This document shows, one piece after another, positions 13,713 to 22,600 of a DNA stretch of 51,828 nt. The position numbers were made by a program, and so were the translations under genes. How positions within the stretch are numbered: position 1 is the stretch's first letter; each line of letters starts with the position of its first letter. The notes beneath the pieces were generated by a model. The model was given only the letters and a program-made list of their open reading frames with translations, searched no databases and was not told where the DNA came from. The stretch lies in assembly GCA_015068065.1 (NCBI GenBank), contig SVLE01000010.1, positions 1 to 51,828 of the forward strand. The letters are read 5' to 3'. Source of the DNA: Oscillospiraceae bacterium (GTDB lineage: Bacteria > Bacillota > Clostridia > Oscillospirales > Oscillospiraceae).

Positions 13713-16097
13713 TTACAGGGACGTGAGATACTTCTTGATCTCAGCCACACTGTAATAGGTCTGGAAGTTGGTGCCGTCGGTGATAACCAGAGTAGGGGCA
13801 CCCTTGATGCCGTACTGCTTGCACAGGTCCACATTCTCGTCGGCGATCAGCTTCTCAAAGGGGACGCCGGCCTTGGTCAGCTGCGCCTCGGCCACCTTGC
13901 AGTTGGGGCAGGTGACCCGGGAGAACAGGATGGCCTTGCCCTGTACGGGAGCGGCGGCAGCCTCCTGGGCGCAGTAGGTCTGCTCAGCGGCGGGAGCCTC
14001 GGAAGCAGCGGTCTCGCGGGTCAGCTTGGAGTTGCCGATGTCGTACACCTTACGGTCCTGGAACTCCTGGCTCTTTCCGTCGTTCCAGTTCTTCACGGGA
14101 CGGTAGTAGCCGGTGATACGGCTGTACACCTCGGCCTCCTTGCCGCAGTGGGGGCAGGTATACTGCTCACCGGTGAGATAGCCGTGCTCGGAACACACGG
14201 AATAGGTGGGGGACATGGTGTAGTAGGGCAGCTTGTAGTTCTCCGCGATCTTACGCACCAGATTGGCCGCAGCCTTCCAATCGGGCAGCTTCTCGCCCAG
14301 GAAAGCGTGGAAGACGGTACCGGAGGTGTACAGAGTCTGCAGCTCGTCCTGCACGTCCAGAGCGGAGAAGATATCCTCGGTATAGCCCACGGGCAGGTGA
14401 GATGAGTTGGTGTAGTAGGGAGTGCCGTTCTCGTTGGCGGTAATGATGTCGGGATAGTGCTTCTTGTCGTGCTTGGCAAAGCGGTAGGTGGTGGACTCGG
14501 CAGGGGTGGCTTCCAGATTGTACAGGTCGCCGTACTGCTCCTGATAGTCGCTCAGCCGCTCACGCATGTGGTTGAGCACGTCCTTGGCAAACTGCTGGAC
14601 CTTCTCGTTGGTCAGGTCGGCGCGCAGCCACTTGGCGTTCAGGCCCACCTCGTTCATACCGATCAGGCCGATGGTGGAGAAGTGGTTGGAGAAGGTGCCC
14701 AGATACCGCTTGGTGTAGGGGTACAGGCCGGCATCCAGCAGCTTGGTGATGACGGTGCGCTTGGTCTTCAGGCTGCGGGCAGAGATGTCCATCAGCTTGT
14801 CCAGACGCTTGTAGAAATCGCCCTCATCGCTGGCCAGATACGCAATGCGGGGCAGGTTGATGGTGACCACGCCCACAGAGCCGGTGGACTCACCGGAACC
14901 GAAGAAGCCGCCGGACTTCTTGCGCAGCTCTCGCAGGTCCAGACGCAGACGGCAGCACATGGAACGCACATCGGAGGGCTCCATATCGGAGTTGATGTAG
15001 TTGGAGAAGTAGGGGGTACCGTACTTGGCGGTCATCTCGAACAGCAGCTTGTTGTTCTCGGTCTCGGACCAGTCAAAGTTGCTGGTGATGGAGTAGGTGG
15101 GGATGGGATACTGGAAGCCACGGCCGTTGGCGTCGCCCTCGATCATGATCTCGATGAAGGCCTTGTTGACCATGTCCATTTCCTTCTTACAGTCGCCGTA
15201 AGTGAAGTCCATCTCCTTACCGCCAACGATGGCAGGCTGATCCTTCAGGTCAGCGGGCACCACCCAGTCCAGAGTGATGTTGGAGAAAGGAGCCTGGGTG
15301 CCCCAGCGGCTGGGGGTGTTCACACCGTAGACAAAGGACTGGATGCACTGCTTGACTTCCTTCTGGGTCAGGTTGTCCACCCTGACAAAGGGAGCCAGAT
15401 AGGTATCGAAAGAAGAGAATGCCTGAGCGCCTGCCCACTCGTTCTGCATAATACCCAGGAAATTGACCATCTGATTGCACAGGGTGGACAGATGGCCGGC
15501 AGGGGAGGAGGTGATCTTGCCGGGGATGCCGCCCAGGCCCTCCACGATCAGCTGCTTCAAAGACCATCCGGCGCAGTAGCCGGTGAGCATGGACAGGTCG
15601 TGGATGTGGATATCGGCGGAGCGGTGAGCCTCGGCGATCTCATGGTCATAGATCTCGCTGAGCCAGTAGTTGGCGGTGATGGCGCCGGAGTTGGACAAAA
15701 TCAGACCGCCCACGGAATAGGTGACGGTGGAGTTCTCCTTCACGCGCCAGTCATTGATCTGCAGATAGTCGTCCACCAGATCGCGGTAGTTGAGCATGGT
15801 GGAGTTCAGGTTGCGGACCTTCTCACGCTGCTTGCGGTACAGGATGTAGGCCTTGGCGATGTCGGCATAACCTGCCTCGGACAGCACCTTTTCCACGCAG
15901 TCCTGAATGTCCTCCACGGCGATGAGGCCGTCCTGGATCTTGGGCTCGAACTCCGCAGTGACACGCAGGGCCAGCATATCGATAACGCTGGGATGATACT
16001 GCTTCTGCTGGGCCTCAAAGGCCTTGGTGATGGCGGCACTGATCTTGGCAACGTCGAACGCGGCCTTGGTGCCGTCGCGTTTGGTGACCATATACAT
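13713..16097 (-). CDS. nrdD: Anaerobic ribonucleoside-triphosphate reductase with fused redoxin domain
   Basis: Oxygen-sensitive glycyl-radical enzyme that makes dNTPs from NTPs. The 794-aa product has an N-terminal ATP-cone (residues 1-100, VTKRDGTKAAFDVAKI), the ten-stranded barrel with CRLRLDLRELR and GSVGVVTINLPR, the zinc site (CSEHG near 635 and CPHC near 648) and the glycyl-radical loop RITGYYRPV (Gly about 662). After a linker rich in Ala and Glu, residues 720-794 form a glutaredoxin/NrdH-like domain with a CPNC motif (730-733) and KGAPTLVI. Most NrdD proteins end soon after the glycyl loop, so the tail is an addition. The first ATG, 16097, is preceded by GGGAG. NrdG, its activase, lies upstream. 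Confidence 0.95.
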   Translation of the reverse strand: MYMVTKRDGTKAAFDVAKISAAITKAFEAQQKQYHPSVIDMLALRVTAEFEPKIQDGLIAVEDIQDCVEKVLSEAGYADIAKAYILYRKQREKVRNLNSTMLNYRDLVDDYLQINDWRVKENSTVTYSVGGLILSNSGAITANYWLSEIYDHEIAEAHRSADIHIHDLSMLTGYCAGWSLKQLIVEGLGGIPGKITSSPAGHLSTLCNQMVNFLGIMQNEWAGAQAFSSFDTYLAPFVRVDNLTQKEVKQCIQSFVYGVNTPSRWGTQAPFSNITLDWVVPADLKDQPAIVGGKEMDFTYGDCKKEMDMVNKAFIEIMIEGDANGRGFQYPIPTYSITSNFDWSETENNKLLFEMTAKYGTPYFSNYINSDMEPSDVRSMCCRLRLDLRELRKKSGGFFGSGESTGSVGVVTINLPRIAYLASDEGDFYKRLDKLMDISARSLKTKRTVITKLLDAGLYPYTKRYLGTFSNHFSTIGLIGMNEVGLNAKWLRADLTNEKVQQFAKDVLNHMRERLSDYQEQYGDLYNLEATPAESTTYRFAKHDKKHYPDIITANENGTPYYTNSSHLPVGYTEDIFSALDVQDELQTLYTSGTVFHAFLGEKLPDWKAAANLVRKIAENYKLPYYTMSPTYSVCSEHGYLTGEQYTCPHCGKEAEVYSRITGYYRPVKNWNDGKSQEFQDRKVYDIGNSKLTRETAASEAPAAEQTYCAQEAAAAPVQGKAILFSRVTCPNCKVAEAQLTKAGVPFEKLIADENVDLCKQYGIKGAPTLVITDGTNFQTYYSVAEIKKYLTSL

Positions 16098-16163
16098 AGT
16101 GTGCTCTCCCTTTCTCTATCTCTAATAAACATAAACCAACGATGTTGGTGGTGTTGCCTGCCC

Positions 16164-16193
16164 ACTATACCATATCTTGTGTTTGCCTGTCAA
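16164..16193 (-). promoter_or_regulatory. nrdD promoter
   Basis: Minus strand TTGACA (16188-16193), an 18-bp spacer and TATAGT (16164-16169). An NrdR-type box fills the spacer. Confidence 0.75.
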
Positions 16194-16248
16194 GGCCCAA
16201 AAACAAGATATTGAAAAGAATTTTTTCGCAAAACACAAGATATTGTGG
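16168..16248. promoter_or_regulatory. Three NrdR-type boxes upstream of nrdD
   Basis: Near-palindromes related to ACACAAGATATTGTGG occur at 16168-16183 (reverse orientation), 16201-16216 and 16233-16248. Their centres are 34 and 32 bp apart, about three helical turns each, the spacing known for paired NrdR boxes. The first overlaps the core promoter. NrdR represses ribonucleotide reductase genes when ATP/dATP signals are high; the nrdR gene is not in this window. Confidence 0.75.
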
Positions 16249-16250
16249 AA

Positions 16251-16287
16251 ACGGCGTTCCGACCACAAGAAGGTCGGAACGCCGTAA
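16251..16287 (-). terminator. Hairpin after nrdG
   Basis: A 14-bp perfect stem ACGGCGTTCCGACC/GGTCGGAACGCCGT. The T-run on the minus strand is short, so termination may be incomplete. Confidence 0.65.
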
Positions 16288-16308
16288 AAGCATTGATATT
16301 CCTTGATT

Positions 16309-17004
16309 TCATTCGTTTCCGCGCAGGAACGCACCGGGCATAAGAGGCTTGAGTGCGGCCAGAAAGGCCTGCATTTGCTCTGTCGTACAGGGGGTCAGGC
16401 CACCCGTAAGGATATCCCCGGAGTCCTTGAACTCCTGCAGCGCGTATCGCTTCGCCCCGGCGATCCACCGGGCAATGTCCCGAAAACTTTCCTCGTCGTG
16501 AAGCTGTGCCACAGTAGTGGTGCGAAACTCACAGTTCACCGCGCCGGACATCAGATAGTCCACGCTCCGGCGCACATCACTCAGGTCGAAGTCAGGGATG
16601 CCTACCGTTTGGGCATAGCGGGCGGGGCTGTTTTTGATGTCCATGGCCACATAGTCCACCAAGCCCTCCTCCACAAGGGAGCGAAGCACCGCAGGAAAGC
16701 AGCCATTGGTGTCCAACTTGACCGAAAAACCCAGTTCTTTGATGCGCTGCAAAAATGCTCCGATGTCTTTTTGCAGCAAAGGCTCGCCTCCGGTAACGCA
16801 CACACCCTCCAGAATGCCCTGCCGCTTTTTTAAAAAGTAGAAGAACTCCTCCTCGTCCATCAGCGTAGGCTTGCGTTCGGGCAGCACCAGTTCGCTGTTG
16901 TGGCAGAATGGACAGCGTAGATTACACCCGGCAGTGAACACTGTACAGGCCACGTGGCCGGGAAAGTCCAGCAGAGTCAGTTTTTGCAGGCCGGCCAGCT
17001 TCAT
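16309..17004 (-). CDS. nrdG: Anaerobic ribonucleotide reductase activating protein
   Basis: Radical SAM activase that installs the glycyl radical on NrdD. The cluster motif is CNLRCPFC (Cys27, Cys31, Cys34), followed by the GGEPLLQ motif near residue 75. The 231-aa length fits the long NrdG/PflA-like subgroup. AGGAGG sits 8 nt before the ATG at 17004; the GTG 9 nt upstream overlaps that ribosome site. It lies upstream of nrdD with a hairpin and a separate NrdR-controlled nrdD promoter in between, so the two are probably transcribed both jointly and separately. Confidence 0.93.
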   Translation of the reverse strand: MKLAGLQKLTLLDFPGHVACTVFTAGCNLRCPFCHNSELVLPERKPTLMDEEEFFYFLKKRQGILEGVCVTGGEPLLQKDIGAFLQRIKELGFSVKLDTNGCFPAVLRSLVEEGLVDYVAMDIKNSPARYAQTVGIPDFDLSDVRRSVDYLMSGAVNCEFRTTTVAQLHDEESFRDIARWIAGAKRYALQEFKDSGDILTGGLTPCTTEQMQAFLAALKPLMPGAFLRGNE

Positions 17005-17024
17005 GGCCCGCACCTCCTTATATA

Positions 17025-17990
17025 TTACTTCTTTGCCGCCTCTTTTACGGCCCGCTTCAGTTCCCGGGCAAGGCCCCGGTAGTTGCCCTGATGGATGAAG
17101 ATGCCGGGGTAGGCGTTGCCCTCAATGAGGATAGGACCGTCGGGAGTGTAGGCCACATCCCAACCCACCATGACCGCATCGGGGATGAGCTTCACCGCCT
17201 CTGCCAGCATTTGGCGAGTCTCGTGCCACATGGGGATCCGGAATCCGGGGATGGTCATGTTTGTGGTGGGGTTGATGAGCACCTGACGGGCGTCCTTGTC
17301 GATGCCGGACACGGCCACGATGCCCGTGTCCACGTCCACAGGGGAGAAGAAACCGCCGGCGGAACTGTTGTCTACAAAGCTGCCCCCCGAGCCCTGCCGC
17401 AGGGTAGCCCCAAAAATCCTGTCTCCCACAGTGAGCACGCGCACGGTGTTGACGGAGTGGGGGTGCAGGGCGGCCATCTCATCGCACTGGGTCACCAATT
17501 CCTCGGCAATCAGGTCTTCTTTTACCATGCGGTCGTACAGCTCGTCCGCCTTGTCCGCAGACAGGTCGGCCAGCTCCGCTCCGTGGCCGCCGTAGTCCGT
17601 ACGCCGCTTGAGGATGCAGCGCTCATGCTTTTCGCAAAAGGTCCGGAACTCTTCTCTGGTGTTTCGGAAGCTGCGGCCCACCCAGTCCCGATGAACAAAG
17701 GCGTCAAAACGGTCCAGAAAGCGATCTTTCTCTTCCAGCGCCTCAAATACGCTCTTGGGGTTCATGCGGTGATAGTCCCGGGCCGCCCACAGACAGATAT
17801 ACTCCTTGCGGCCGCGGTAGCTCAAATGATAGAAGTGGTAGAGGAAATAGTCCATCAGGGTGCACCGGTGGAACACCCATGCCCAGACATAGTCCCAGAA
17901 CAGCCACAGCTTGGAGTAGCCGTATTCCTCCACGGGGTACTTGGCCAGCAGGTCAAACCGGGCCAGATGGCGTTTGATCTTGTTTATCAT
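17025..17990 (-). CDS. Sugar-transfer-associated ATP-grasp family protein
   Basis: The 321-aa product matches the ATP-grasp subfamily that occurs beside surface polysaccharide genes. The C-terminal half holds the recognisable parts: HSVNTVRVLT, RQGSGGSFVDN, VGWDVAYT and the metal-binding ILIEGNAYPG. The N-terminal 100 residues are rich in aromatic residues (LWLFWDYVWAWVFHR, YFLYHFYHLSYRG) and may contact the membrane. ATP-grasp enzymes join a carboxylate to an amine or thiol; the substrate is unknown and no glycan genes are nearby. The start is ATG 17990, with AAAGGGG about 9 nt before it; ATG 17999 directly abuts that site. It lies 20 nt upstream of nrdG on the same strand. Confidence 0.8.
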   Translation of the reverse strand: MINKIKRHLARFDLLAKYPVEEYGYSKLWLFWDYVWAWVFHRCTLMDYFLYHFYHLSYRGRKEYICLWAARDYHRMNPKSVFEALEEKDRFLDRFDAFVHRDWVGRSFRNTREEFRTFCEKHERCILKRRTDYGGHGAELADLSADKADELYDRMVKEDLIAEELVTQCDEMAALHPHSVNTVRVLTVGDRIFGATLRQGSGGSFVDNSSAGGFFSPVDVDTGIVAVSGIDKDARQVLINPTTNMTIPGFRIPMWHETRQMLAEAVKLIPDAVMVGWDVAYTPDGPILIEGNAYPGIFIHQGNYRGLARELKRAVKEAAKK

Positions 17991-18055
17991 AGGTAGCATC
18001 CCCTTTGGGAAAGTGTTTTTTCTATCATAGCACAGATTGTACGAAAGGTCTATCA

Positions 18056-18088
18056 GAAAAACGGCAGTCCGTACGGACTGCCGTTTTG
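18056..18088. terminator. Palindromic bidirectional terminator
   Basis: A perfect 30-bp palindrome (AAAACGGCAGTCCGT and its complement). It ends the glyS transcript on the minus strand. Confidence 0.75.
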
Positions 18089-18229
18089 TATTTCGTTGGT
18101 ATCACGCCTCGCCTGCTCACGACGCCCGGCTTCCCTCCGACTCGAAACACAAACAGCAAACTGTGTTTGCTTAGTTTGTATTTCTCGCTTCAGTCCATCC
18201 GTGCTGTTCGCAACGGCTCAGTCGCTTAA
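18089..18229. other. Structured 140-bp stretch after glyS
   Basis: No gene seen. It holds a small hairpin AGCAAAC/GTTTGCT at 18155-18171 and lies inside the 3' untranslated part of the glyS transcript, before the strong terminator. Confidence 0.4.
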
Positions 18230-19651
18230 TCAGAACTCCATCTTCTTCTCCAGCCAAGCCTTCAGCTCGCTGATGGGCATACGAATCTGCTCCATGGTGT
18301 CACGGTCACGGACGGTGACGCAGTTGTCGGCGGGGGTATTCTCGTCGCCCACAGTCTCGAAGTCCACGGTGACGCAGTAGGGGGTACCAATCTCATCCTG
18401 ACGGCGGTAACGCTTGCCGATGGAGCCGGCATCGTCGTAGTCCACCATGAAGTACTTGCTCAGCTCGGTCTGGATCTCACGGCCCTTGTCAGCCAGCTTC
18501 TTGGACAGGGGCAGCACAGCCACCTTGTAGGGGGCCAGAGCAGGGTGGAAGCGCAGCACGGTGCGCACGTCGTTCTTCTCGGCGTCCACCACTTCCTCGT
18601 CATAGGCCTCACACAGGAAGGCCAGAGTCACGCGGTCAGCACCCAGAGAGGGCTCCACAACGTAGGGAATATAGTGCTCGTTGGTCTCCTGATCGAAGTA
18701 GGTCTGATCCTTGCCGGAGGTGGTCTGGTGGGCGTTCAGGTCGAAGTTGGTACGGGAGGCAACGCCCCACAGCTCGCCCCAGCCGAAGGGGAAGACAAAC
18801 TCGAAGTCGGTGGTGGCGTTGGAGTAGTGGGACAGTTCCTCGGGATCGTGGTCACGCAGACGCAGATTCTCGTCCTTCATGCCCAGATCCAGCAGCCACT
18901 GGTGGCAGAACTGCTTCCAGTAGGCAAACCACTCAAGCTCCGTGCCGGGCTTGCAGAAGAACTCCAGCTCCATCTGCTCGAACTCGCGGGTACGGAAGGT
19001 GAAGTTACCGGGGGTGATCTCGTTACGGAAGGACTTGCCCACCTGGCAAACGCCGAAGGGCAGCTTGCGGCGGGTGGTGCGCTGAACGTTCTGGAAGTTG
19101 ACGAAGATACCCTGAGCGGTCTCGGGACGCAGGTACACGGTGTTCTTTGCATCCTCGGTCACGCCCTGGAAGGTCTTGAACATCAGGTTGAACTGACGGA
19201 TGTCGGTCCAGTTGTGCTTGCCGCAGGTGGGGCAGGCGATGTTGTGCTCCTCCACAAACTCCTTCATCTCCGCCTGAGAGAATGCGTCCACGGGCTTGGG
19301 CAGGGTGAATTCATTCTCCTTGCACCAGTCCTCGATGACCTTGTCGGCGCGGAAGCGCTCCTTGCACTCCTTGCAGTCCATGAGAGGATCGGAGAAACCG
19401 CCCACGTGACCGGAGGCCACCCACACCTGAGGATTCATCAGGATGGCGGCGTCCAGACCCACATTGTAGGGGTTCTCCTGCACAAACTTTTTCCACCAGG
19501 CCTTCTTCACGTTGTTCTTCAGTTCCACACCCAGAGGGCCGTAGTCCCAGGTGTTGGCCAGGCCGCCGTAAATTTCGGAGCCGGAGAAGACGAAGCCGCG
19601 ACCCTTACACAGGGCGACGATTTTTTCCATAGTCTTTTCGCTGTTTTTCAT
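18230..19651 (-). CDS. glyS: Glycyl-tRNA synthetase (dimeric, class II)
   Basis: Charges tRNA-Gly. The 473-aa product is the alpha2 bacterial/eukaryotic-like type rather than the split GlyQ/GlyS form: [28 protein letters not shown], a zinc-binding insert with CKECKERF and CPTCGKHNW, class II motif 2 ([19 protein letters not shown]) and motif 3 near [11 protein letters not shown]. The start is ATG 19651 after AGGAGT. Expression is governed by the T-box leader upstream, so it rises when uncharged tRNA-Gly accumulates; tRNA-Gly(GCC), which matches the GGC specifier, is also encoded in this window. Confidence 0.96.
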   Translation of the reverse strand: MKNSEKTMEKIVALCKGRGFVFSGSEIYGGLANTWDYGPLGVELKNNVKKAWWKKFVQENPYNVGLDAAILMNPQVWVASGHVGGFSDPLMDCKECKERFRADKVIEDWCKENEFTLPKPVDAFSQAEMKEFVEEHNIACPTCGKHNWTDIRQFNLMFKTFQGVTEDAKNTVYLRPETAQGIFVNFQNVQRTTRRKLPFGVCQVGKSFRNEITPGNFTFRTREFEQMELEFFCKPGTELEWFAYWKQFCHQWLLDLGMKDENLRLRDHDPEELSHYSNATTDFEFVFPFGWGELWGVASRTNFDLNAHQTTSGKDQTYFDQETNEHYIPYVVEPSLGADRVTLAFLCEAYDEEVVDAEKNDVRTVLRFHPALAPYKVAVLPLSKKLADKGREIQTELSKYFMVDYDDAGSIGKRYRRQDEIGTPYCVTVDFETVGDENTPADNCVTVRDRDTMEQIRMPISELKAWLEKKMEF

Positions 19652-19683
19652 GATACATACTCCTTTTCTGTGTGGCCCGGAGC

Positions 19684-19920
19684 ATAAAAAACGCCCTGGG
19701 CCGAGTTTAGTCGGCTCAGGGCGAACAAAACTTTGTCCGCGGTTCCACCTGAATTCCCATCCGGTTGATGGGCACTTCGTTTCCCGTAACGGAGGAGTCC
19801 GGCGGGCCATTTCCTGCCCACAGCATACAGGATGCCTTCTTCCTGCGGCTTCGAAGGGCTTGCACCGACCGCCCTCTCTCTACACCCCGCCGCGGGGGTA
19901 CTATTTCCTGTTGAGCTTTG
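19684..19920 (-). ncRNA. Glycine T-box leader of glyS
   Basis: The minus strand contains the T-box core AGGTGGAACCGCGG (19737-19750), followed by a GC-rich terminator stem (19686-19723) and six T. Stem I lies to the right; its GAAGGCATCC segment gives a GGC specifier for glycine. Uncharged tRNA-Gly would pair with the T-box through its NCCA end and favour the antiterminator. Confidence 0.92.
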
Positions 19921-19925
19921 CAGTC

Positions 19926-19954
19926 ATTCTACTATACCTTTCCCATCGCGTCAA
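19926..19954 (-). promoter_or_regulatory. glyS promoter
   Basis: Minus strand TTGACG (19949-19954), a 17-bp spacer and TAGAAT (19926-19931), directly ahead of the T-box leader. Confidence 0.75.
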
Positions 19955-20038
19955 GGGCAATTCCGGGGTATTTTCCCCCGTTTTTCGGCCCGTTTTCGTT
20001 CAAATGTCGAAAAATAGAAAAAATGTTCGAATTCCCTC

Positions 20039-20085
20039 TTGACAAACTCGAACATCTGTTGTATTTTTGTGTCGAACGGAAGTTC
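20039..20085 (+). promoter_or_regulatory. SOS promoter with two LexA boxes
   Basis: TTGACA (20039-20044), a 17-bp spacer and TATTTT (20062-20067). GAACATCTGTTG (20050-20061) fills the spacer and shares 11 bases with a lexA box in this window (12661-12671). A second box, GAACGGAAGTTC (20074-20085), a perfect GAAC-N4-GTTC, lies at the start site. The two are 24 bp apart. Confidence 0.8.
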
Positions 20086-20173
20086 TATGTTTCGTTTTTC
20101 GTTTTTAAAAGTCCGGTTTTTCGGACTTCCAGTCTCGTATAATCAAGGCACAACGGAACAGGAGGTATCTTGG

Positions 20174-20443
20174 ATGCAGACCTTATATTACACCACCAAC
20201 AATTTTGTCAGACACACGGGTAACGTCGTAGATCTGTCCGAGTACCGCCGCAAGCTGTCCGCGGTGCAGGCGCAGACCACATGGCAGGATGATGCAGGGG
20301 AATTGGAAGCTGCTCAGTTCCAGCCCAGACCCAGACGCTCTCAGCAGCGCCAGGAACGCCGCGCGGCCCTGCTGGACATGTGGGCCAGCATGGGTATGCT
20401 GGTCATGACCATCACCTTTACCCTGCACGTACTGTGCGTATAA
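20174..20443 (+). CDS. SOS-controlled small membrane protein, 89 aa
   Basis: I do not recognise the protein by name. It starts at ATG 20174 after AGGAGG. Residues 1-30 (TLYYTTNNFVRHTGNVVDLSEYRRKL) look like a conserved soluble head, residues 35-63 are polar and basic (PRPRRSQQRQERR), and residues 65-89 are a hydrophobic C-terminal membrane segment, so it is probably a tail-anchored protein. There is no LysM domain, unlike YneA. Its promoter is overlapped by two LexA boxes, so expression should follow DNA damage. Single small membrane proteins under direct LexA control are typically division inhibitors (YneA, SidA), which is my best guess. It ends at a strong terminator. Confidence 0.75.
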   Translation: MQTLYYTTNNFVRHTGNVVDLSEYRRKLSAVQAQTTWQDDAGELEAAQFQPRPRRSQQRQERRAALLDMWASMGMLVMTITFTLHVLCV

Positions 20444-20463
20444 TTCCATTTTCTCCTCAATGC

Positions 20464-20503
20464 CGTACGGGGCGCCCTGATCGGGCGCCCCGTACGCTTT
20501 TAT
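20464..20503 (+). terminator. Terminator after the SOS gene
   Basis: A 13-bp stem GTACGGGGCGCCC/GGGCGCCCCGTAC followed by CTTTTATTT. Confidence 0.85.
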
Positions 20504-20519
20504 TTGTCCATGCGGTTTC

Positions 20520-22394
20520 TTATTCCTTTTGCTGGCTCAGCCAGACCATCAACACGGAAATATCCGCCGGGGACACGCCGGAAATACGGCTTGCCTGCCC
20601 CAGATTCAGCGGTTTTGCCTTGTCCAGCTTCTGCCGCGCCTCCAATCGCAGGCCGGAGATGGAGGAATAGTCCAGATCAGAGGGCAGTAGCTTGTCCTCC
20701 AACTTCTTCATCTCTGCCACCTGCCGCAACTGGCGGTCAATGTAGCCCTGATATTTGGTGTCGATCTCCACCGCCTGCGCCACAGCAGCAGGCAGGTCGG
20801 GGCGCCGGGGATCAAAGGGCGCCAATTCCTCATAAGTGATGGAGGGCCGTCTCAGCAGATCGGCAAGCCGGGCTCCGCTGGGGGCATCAGGCTCTGCGTG
20901 GGCCGCCAGAAACGCTGTCAGCTCCGGCGTGGGCGCCACCCCCGTGCGCTCCAGTCGCTTGCGTTCCGCCTCCACGGCGGCGTATTTCTCCTCCACGGCG
21001 GTCATCTGCTCATCGCTCACCAAACCAAGTTCATATCCGTAATGAGCCAGCCGCCGGTCGGCGTTATCCTGCCGGTGAAGCAGTCGGTATTCGGTACGGG
21101 AGGTCATCATGCGGTAGGGCTCGTTGGTCCCCTTGGTTACAAGGTCGTCAATAAGCACGCCGATATACCCCTCGTCCCGACGCAGGACGAAGGACTCCCG
21201 CCCCAGTATCTTCAGGGCCGCGTTTGCCCCGGCCACAAAGCCCTGCACCGCCGCCTCCTCATAGCCGGAGGAGCCGTTGAACTGCCCCGCACCGTAAAGA
21301 CCGGGGACTTTTTTACATTCCAGTGTGGGGTACAGCTCGGTGGGGTCCACACAGTCGTATTCGATGGCATAGGCGCATCGGGTCATCTCTGCCTGTTCAA
21401 GGCCGGGAATGGTGTGCAGCATCTGTACCTGCACCTCTTCGGGCAGGGAGGAGGAAAAGCCCTGAATATAGAGTTCCTCCGTGTCAAGACCCATAGGCTC
21501 CACAAACAGCAGATGTCGCTCCTTGTCCGCAAAGCGCACCACCTTATCCTCAATGGAGGGGCAGTACCGGGGACCGACACCCTCAATGACCCCGGAAAAC
21601 AGGGGAGAGCGGTCCAGATTGGCCCGGATGACCTCGTGGGTTTCTTTCGTTGTTGCTGTCAGCCAGCACACAGCCTGATTTTCCGGGCAGGTCGGGGTGG
21701 AAAAAGAGAAGGGCAGGGCATCCGGCTCTCCCTCCTGAATCTCCATCTTGGAAAAATCCACGCTCCGGGCGTTGACCCGGGGCGGAGTACCTGTTTTGAA
21801 ACGGCGGATGGAAAGACCCAACCTTTTCAGGCTGTCCGCCAGGGGTAACGCCGCCGCAAGTCCGTCAGGTCCGGAGTCCCGTACCACCTCACCCACGATG
21901 GTACGTCCCCCAAGATGGGTGCCCGTGGCGATGACAACAGCCTTGACCTCGTAGGTGGCACCGGTATGGGTAACCACGCCGGAGACAGCGCCGTCCCGGG
22001 TAAGGACCTCCACCACCTCGGCCTGCTTGACCCACAGGTTGTCCTGTCGCTCCAGCGTATGCTTCATGACCTTCTGGTATTCCCGCCGGTCCGCCTGCGC
22101 CCGCAGGGACCACACCGCCGGGCCCTTGCCCCGGTTGAGCATGCGATACTGGATGCAGGCCTTGTCCGCGGCCTTGCCCATCTCGCCGCCCAGAGCGTCC
22201 AGTTCCCGGACCAGATGTCCCTTACCCGTGCCGCCGATGGCCGGGTTACAGGGCATGTTGCCCACCGCATCCAGATTGACGGTAAAGCACACTGTGCGCA
22301 GACCCATCCGGGCGGCGGCCAGCGCCGCCTCGATGCCCGCATGACCCGCGCCAATGACGGCGATATCAAATTGTCCGGCGTGGTAATGTCTCAT
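20520..22394 (-). CDS. mnmG: tRNA uridine-5-carboxymethylaminomethyl modification enzyme
   Basis: FAD-dependent partner of MnmE that modifies the wobble uridine of several tRNAs. The 624-aa product has the N-terminal FAD motif [12 protein letters not shown], the [19 protein letters not shown] block, FKTGTPPRV, and the C-terminal helical domain ending in [16 protein letters not shown]. The length is normal. I chose ATG 22394 because AAAGGA lies 10 nt upstream; ATG 22403 would be too close to that site. mnmE is not in the window. It has its own promoter. Confidence 0.95.
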   Translation of the reverse strand: MRHYHAGQFDIAVIGAGHAGIEAALAAARMGLRTVCFTVNLDAVGNMPCNPAIGGTGKGHLVRELDALGGEMGKAADKACIQYRMLNRGKGPAVWSLRAQADRREYQKVMKHTLERQDNLWVKQAEVVEVLTRDGAVSGVVTHTGATYEVKAVVIATGTHLGGRTIVGEVVRDSGPDGLAAALPLADSLKRLGLSIRRFKTGTPPRVNARSVDFSKMEIQEGEPDALPFSFSTPTCPENQAVCWLTATTKETHEVIRANLDRSPLFSGVIEGVGPRYCPSIEDKVVRFADKERHLLFVEPMGLDTEELYIQGFSSSLPEEVQVQMLHTIPGLEQAEMTRCAYAIEYDCVDPTELYPTLECKKVPGLYGAGQFNGSSGYEEAAVQGFVAGANAALKILGRESFVLRRDEGYIGVLIDDLVTKGTNEPYRMMTSRTEYRLLHRQDNADRRLAHYGYELGLVSDEQMTAVEEKYAAVEAERKRLERTGVAPTPELTAFLAAHAEPDAPSGARLADLLRRPSITYEELAPFDPRRPDLPAAVAQAVEIDTKYQGYIDRQLRQVAEMKKLEDKLLPSDLDYSSISGLRLEARQKLDKAKPLNLGQASRISGVSPADISVLMVWLSQQKE

Positions 22395-22436
22395 CTTTTT
22401 CATATCCTTTGCATACAACGGGGTTTTACCCGCCGT

Positions 22437-22465
22437 ATTGTATCACGATTTTGCCTTGAGAGCAA
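22437..22465 (-). promoter_or_regulatory. mnmG promoter
   Basis: Minus strand TTGCTC (22460-22465), a 17-bp spacer and TACAAT (22437-22442). Confidence 0.55.
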
Positions 22466-22504
22466 GGCGAACAAGATTCTCATCGTACTCCTGCACTGTT
22501 TTGC

Positions 22505-22534
22505 TTGAATTGCTCCCCTTTACTATGATATAAT
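22505..22534 (+). promoter_or_regulatory. recJ promoter
   Basis: TTGAAT (22505-22510), an 18-bp spacer and TATAAT (22529-22534). Confidence 0.65.
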
Positions 22535-22600
22535 AAGGAGTATTATTGCCGCATTTTGTCCGCCGCAGGCGGGCACACCCGGAAAGGAGGGCTGGCGGTC

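Noticed and set aside
20101-20143. A second promoter (TATAAT at 20138-20143) for the SOS gene
   Set aside because: There is no acceptable -35 at 16-18 bp; the LexA-covered TTGACA promoter upstream explains the gene better, though a weak extra start is possible.
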